This document shows, one piece after another, positions 13,572 through 16,222 of a stretch of DNA of 16,222 nt; within the stretch, counting starts at the first letter, position 1; each line of letters begins with the position of its first letter. The notes beneath the pieces were generated by a model. It was not told where the DNA came from, searched no databases, and worked only from the letters and a program-made list of their open reading frames with translations. Made by a program: the position numbers and the translations under genes. The stretch comes from JAAYPI01 sp036734385 (GTDB lineage: Bacteria > Bacteroidota > Bacteroidia > Bacteroidales > Paludibacteraceae), in the NCBI GenBank assembly GCA_036734385.1, contig DAIMYQ010000033.1:1-16222 (forward strand). The letters run 5' to 3'.

Positions 13572-13933
13572 TTCAAACCTCCTTTCCTGTTTGCCACAAA
13601 AGCGGCTGCATCTGACTGTAATTCGGCTACTGACTTGTGTTTGTCACCAATCAACCAAGCGTCAATTTCGCTTTTGAGAAACTGGAGCTTTTTACCTTTT
13701 TTGTGGTATGGGATTAGCTTCTGGCCTATCCAACCGTAAACAGTTTGGCGAGCTGGCTTATCAGGTAAATAGCCGCACAACTCTTGTAAATTAAACCACT
13801 TGTCAGATTCGGGTAATTCTGACTTTGTTGCACTGAGCAGGTTTTCTAATCTTTCAACCTTGCCGATTAAATATGCCAATGCTTGCGGCATATCATTAAA
13901 AGAGATTTCTGTTTGAAAATGATTTACTTGCAT
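13568..13933 (-). CDS. Small HTH (excisionase/MerR-like) protein, first of pair
   Basis: A 121-aa protein with a short coiled-coil-like start (about 15-45, ALAYLIGKVERLENLLSA) then an HTH_17-type domain at about 46-95: WFNLQELCGYLPDKPARQTVYGWIGQKLIPYHKKGKKLQFLKSEIDAWL. The WIGQKLIPYHKKGKKLQFLKSEID wing is the usual form in Bacteroidota element proteins. It is the first gene after a promoter with an exact TAACTTTG box and a leader hairpin, and it overlaps the second HTH gene by four bases. Probable role: recombination directionality factor and/or regulator of the element operon. Confidence 0.85.
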   Translation of the reverse strand: MQVNHFQTEISFNDMPQALAYLIGKVERLENLLSATKSELPESDKWFNLQELCGYLPDKPARQTVYGWIGQKLIPYHKKGKKLQFLKSEIDAWLIGDKHKSVAELQSDAAAFVANRKGGLK

Positions 13934-13959
13934 TTTTCAAATTTTTTAGCGTAAAAATT

Positions 13960-13988
13960 TGAGGCTCCATCAATACCCGAGAGCCTCA
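13960..13988 (-). promoter_or_regulatory. Leader hairpin before the HTH operon, possible attenuator
   Basis: TGAGGCTC at 13960-13967 and GAGCCTCA at 13981-13988 form a perfect 8-bp stem with a 13-base loop. Read on the minus strand the stem is followed at once by AATTTTTAC, the form of an intrinsic terminator. It lies between the predicted transcription start (about 14004) and the HTH gene start (13933), so it could end transcription before the operon unless an antitermination signal acts. Confidence 0.45.
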
Positions 13989-14009
13989 TCTTCGAGCATT
14001 GACTTGATG

Positions 14010-14037
14010 CAAAGTTATTGGCTTTACATGCAGTAAA
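14010..14037 (-). promoter_or_regulatory. Promoter of the HTH/primase operon with internal palindrome
   Basis: On the minus strand TAACTTTG (14017-14010) matches the TAnnTTTG consensus exactly, with TTTACT (14037-14032) 20 bases before it as a fair -33 box. The spacer holds TTTACATGCAGTAAA at 14023-14037, a perfect 5-5-5 inverted repeat that overlaps the -33 element and could be a repressor or activator site. Confidence 0.5.
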
Positions 14038-14049
14038 TCAGCGTTATAA

Positions 14050-14084
14050 ACTCCGTGCGGAGTGGCTGCGGAGTGCGGAGTGGC
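14050..14084. repeat. Iterated TGCGGAG repeats upstream of the HTH operon promoter
   Basis: TGCGGAG occurs at 14056, 14067 and 14074, the first and third extended to TGCGGAGTGGC. The left end is also a palindrome, ACTCCGTGCGGAGT at 14050-14063. A related ACGGAGTGC lies at 14165-14173, across the stop of the next gene. The block sits about 45-80 bases upstream of the predicted start site, where an activator would bind. Possible binding site for an element regulator or an origin-like iteron set. Confidence 0.5.
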
Positions 14085-14097
14085 ACTAATAAACAGA

Positions 14098-14127
14098 AAA
14101 AGACCAACGATTTATCGTTAGTCTTTT
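14098..14127 (-). terminator. Terminator of the integrase/331-aa gene transcript
   Basis: AACGA and TCGTT arms with a short loop, continued through GAC/GTC and AAAA/TTTT after one mismatch, about 46 bases past the stop of the 331-aa gene. On the minus strand the stem ends in a T-run. It separates the integrase-side transcript from the HTH operon. Confidence 0.6.
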
Positions 14128-14172
14128 GTCTATTTTCTTATTGATTTTTATTTGGGAACGGTGTACGGAGTG

Positions 14173-15168
14173 CTATTTTAGGAGGTTAGCCGCTTTTTCT
14201 ATTTCGTTAAGTTTTAATTTGGGCTTTTTCTGATCTCTCAAATTTGTTTCATCATGTTGGCTGCCGTCGTCATCGACAAAGCATGAACAAACAATTTTCC
14301 ATAAACTATTTCCGGGATATGTAATGAGTTTTAGCTCATTGTTAAGCAACTTGATAAAATATGACAAGGTGCTTTTACCTCCAGTCCATCTAATCGGATT
14401 TGCCACCTGCTCTCCTGAAAACACATGTCTAAAATCGGTAATGCTCGTTTCCTGTGCAATAAAGTTGTTCCTTTTTAGGGAATCCATCAGGTCGGCAATA
14501 TTGCTGCTTTGTGACTGAATTTTCTTAAACCTGAATGAAAGAATATCAGCCTTTGTTTTAGTTGTATTTTGCTGTTGAGGTAGAATGTTGATTGTTTGAA
14601 CTTCCTTTAAAAAGGTGTTTTCGGGTGCCGGTTTGTTTAAGATTCTGCTGTATATATCAACAACATTCATTTTGTCGTCTGGATTGATAAACTCCGAAAA
14701 GTAGCTCTGAACCTCTAAATAGCATCTTATCAAAGAGAAAAGCGTGTAATTGATAATACATGTAGATTCTTTATGTTGACGATCGGTAATGTAATCTGTA
14801 TGTTTAGAGGTGATTAAATTCAAGTCGTAACCTCTACGAATAATCAAATCATTGGTGCTGTATAGCAAAGAGCTAATTTTATTTTTAGTGGTTTTCAGTT
14901 TGAATAAAATAATATTCTCACTGTCATTTGCCACGCCGTTAATTAATTGATTCAAGAATACTGTAATATCATTGTAAACCAACCTTTGGTAATACCTGAT
15001 TTTGTCAGAGAATGGCGTAATGGAGAAATCAAGAAAAAAATTTGCATTAAACTTTTCTTCGGTCAACGGATTGTTTCTAATTGCCGGAGCATAAAAGTCA
15101 TCGGCATGATTATTTTTATCAAGCCAGGGGCGAAGGTCGTTTAATATTATAGATTCGATTGTTTTCAT
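14173..15168 (-). CDS. Unidentified element protein, possible RteC-like regulator
   Basis: A 331-aa soluble protein I do not firmly recognise. It has no signal peptide or membrane segment. The N-terminal half looks helical and aromatic-rich (FFLDFSITPFSDKIRYYQRLVYNDI at about 44-68; LFSLIRCYLEVQSYFSEF at about 143-160), the middle (about 195-245) is Gln/Thr/Ser-rich and perhaps a linker, and the C-terminal part has IRWTGGKSTLSYFIKLLNNEL at about 259-279. The W-T-G-x-K then L-x5-L pattern recalls the C-terminal domain of RteC, the CTnDOT activator of excision, and the location fits: eight bases after the integrase stop and directly before an HTH operon with a repeat array. The resemblance is weak and from memory, so RteC-like is a hypothesis. 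Confidence 0.6.
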   Translation of the reverse strand: MKTIESIILNDLRPWLDKNNHADDFYAPAIRNNPLTEEKFNANFFLDFSITPFSDKIRYYQRLVYNDITVFLNQLINGVANDSENIILFKLKTTKNKISSLLYSTNDLIIRRGYDLNLITSKHTDYITDRQHKESTCIINYTLFSLIRCYLEVQSYFSEFINPDDKMNVVDIYSRILNKPAPENTFLKEVQTINILPQQQNTTKTKADILSFRFKKIQSQSSNIADLMDSLKRNNFIAQETSITDFRHVFSGEQVANPIRWTGGKSTLSYFIKLLNNELKLITYPGNSLWKIVCSCFVDDDGSQHDETNLRDQKKPKLKLNEIEKAANLLK

Positions 15169-15176
15169 TTTTTGTA

Positions 15177-16222
15177 TTATTCCAGGGTTATATTGAGTTT
15201 GATTGCATCGGTCGCTTTTTGTTTTTTCTCATCAACTACTTTGGCGTAAATCTGAGTGGTTTTTACATTGGTATGACCTAACATTTTTGAGACTGTGTAA
15301 ATATCAGTGCCACCAGCAAGTTGCAAGGTTGCATAAGTATGGCGGAAGCAATGAAAAGTAATATTTCGGGTAATACCTGCGGACTTTATCCAACGCTTTA
15401 GCGGTCCCGAAATCCAAGAAGGGTCTGGCAAATCTTCAAAGACAAGTTGCTCCGAGTTGCCGGGTTCCCCGCAAAGTTTGTAGGCTTGTTCCGAAATTGG
15501 CATATATTCAACGCCCTTTGTTTTTTGTTGGGTAAAGTTGAGGCGAACTTGTTTGCCGTCAACTTGTATTTCTTTCCATTTAAGTTTTTGAATATCACAA
15601 TGGCGAATGCCAGTTAAAGCAGAGAAAAGAGCGGCACGCTTTAATATAGGGCGGTCGCATGGTGTTTCTGCCAATATGTTTAGTTCATCTACTGAAAGGT
15701 GTTCTCTGCGGCTTTCTTGGTCTTGTATGCCTTTTATTTTAGCTGAAATATCGACTGTCAAATATCCATCAATAAAAGCTTGTTTTAATCCAGCTTTAAA
15801 TATGCTGTAATATGTGGCTGCGGTGTTGTGTGAAACTGTTCCCGTTTTTTTTCCGCCACAAGGGGCTGTAAGCATAAAACGGCGTATTTCTTCAGCTTTA
15901 CTCAGGTTTACTTGAGAGAATTGGAGTGGTTGATTATTGGTAAAGAGTTTCAACAATTCTGCAACACGATTCCAATTCACAATAATAGATTGGGAGCTGT
16001 TGCGGTGACGATCTTTTGATACCTTCAAAAAGTATTCAATAAAATCTATTTGAAGAAGTTGATTTTGGGTAGCAAGTTCAGCTTCTTTTTCTGTATATAA
16101 ATCGGCATTGTCGTATTCCTTTTGGCGAATGCTGCGGACACCATCGGCATAAACACAGGCTTCCTGATCAATGGTGCTTTTGCATTGAATGATACCGTTT
16201 ACATCCCTTTTCGGTTTAAATG
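15177..16222 (-). CDS. Site-specific tyrosine recombinase (integrase), cut by the window edge
   Basis: A phage-type tyrosine integrase, 5' end missing. The reading frame stays open from the TTG at 16028 to the right edge, adding about 64 residues (including YADGVRSIRQKEYDNADLYTEKEAELATQN) that match the usual Bacteroidota integrase N-terminus, so the TTG is not the real start. Numbered from that TTG: SAM-like core-binding domain about 15-100, catalytic Arg142 in TGIRHCD, Lys169, His226-x2-Arg229 in HCFRH, His252 in LGHTN and nucleophile Tyr261, all in place, so it should be active. It joins element ends to the chromosomal target. The gene is probably cotranscribed with the 331-aa gene eight bases downstream. 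Confidence 0.92.
   Translation of the reverse strand, partial: FKPKRDVNGIIQCKSTIDQEACVYADGVRSIRQKEYDNADLYTEKEAELATQNQLLQIDFIEYFLKVSKDRHRNSSQSIIVNWNRVAELLKLFTNNQPLQFSQVNLSKAEEIRRFMLTAPCGGKKTGTVSHNTAATYYSIFKAGLKQAFIDGYLTVDISAKIKGIQDQESRREHLSVDELNILAETPCDRPILKRAALFSALTGIRHCDIQKLKWKEIQVDGKQVRLNFTQQKTKGVEYMPISEQAYKLCGEPGNSEQLVFEDLPDPSWISGPLKRWIKSAGITRNITFHCFRHTYATLQLAGGTDIYTVSKMLGHTNVKTTQIYAKVVDEKKQKATDAIKLNITLE

Noticed and set aside
14050..14084. CRISPR array
   Set aside because: The repeats are only 7-11 bases, adjacent or nearly so, with no unique spacers and no cas genes.
15177..16028. Integrase beginning at the TTG codon at 16028
   Set aside because: The frame stays open to the right edge and encodes a typical integrase N-terminus, so the gene is partial rather than TTG-started.

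Overview
The window looks like a chromosomal accessory region of an anaerobic member of the Bacteroidota. The evidence is AT-rich DNA, mostly absent Shine-Dalgarno sequences, exact TAnnTTTG promoter boxes, and a typical Bacteroidota mobile-element module (tyrosine integrase, two small HTH proteins, a BT4734/VirE_N-type protein and a PriCT_2/DUF3987 protein). No rRNA, tRNA or CRISPR array was seen.

There are three blocks. (1) Left, minus strand, 381-2561: one prokaryotic Argonaute of 726 aa with recognisable MID and PIWI regions. By eye its PIWI lacks two catalytic aspartates, and no effector gene is visible beside it; 380 bases to its left hold only hairpins. (2) Centre, plus strand, 2729-10305: a dense metal-cofactor and Fe-S gene cluster. 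It encodes a DUF134 regulator, an MBL-fold hydrolase, a NifX/NafY-domain protein, two small Gly-rich DUF5320-like proteins, then (after a strong hairpin) a second NifX-domain protein with a His-rich tail, a DUF89 phosphatase, a ZIP metal transporter, two MinD-type ATPases carrying 2x[4Fe-4S] ferredoxin inserts, an Mrp/NBP35 ATPase, a hotdog thioesterase and a C_GCAxxG_C_C protein. DUF134, NifX-like proteins, ferredoxin-bearing MinD ATPases and Mrp together resemble the anaerobe-specific 'orange protein' (ORP) cluster of sulfate reducers. No nitrogenase gene is present. (3) Right, minus strand, 10330-16222: part of an integrated element. The integrase is cut by the window edge; then come an unidentified 331-aa protein with a weak RteC-like C-terminus, two HTH/excisionase-like proteins and a two-gene primase/helicase module.

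The ORP-like genes probably import a metal (ZIP), handle a cluster or metal cofactor on small NifX-type carriers, and use the Fe-S ATPases as assembly or scaffold factors. DUF134 is the likely local regulator; a pair of repeated palindromes lies between its promoter and the divergent Argonaute gene. In the element, the region between the 331-aa gene and the HTH operon (13934-14172) holds a terminator, short iterated repeats, a promoter with a palindrome and a leader hairpin. This layout is reminiscent of RteC-controlled excision operons. The ORP cluster and the element meet tail to tail with about 24 bases between stop codons, so it cannot be told from this window whether the ORP cluster and Argonaute are element cargo or chromosomal neighbours.
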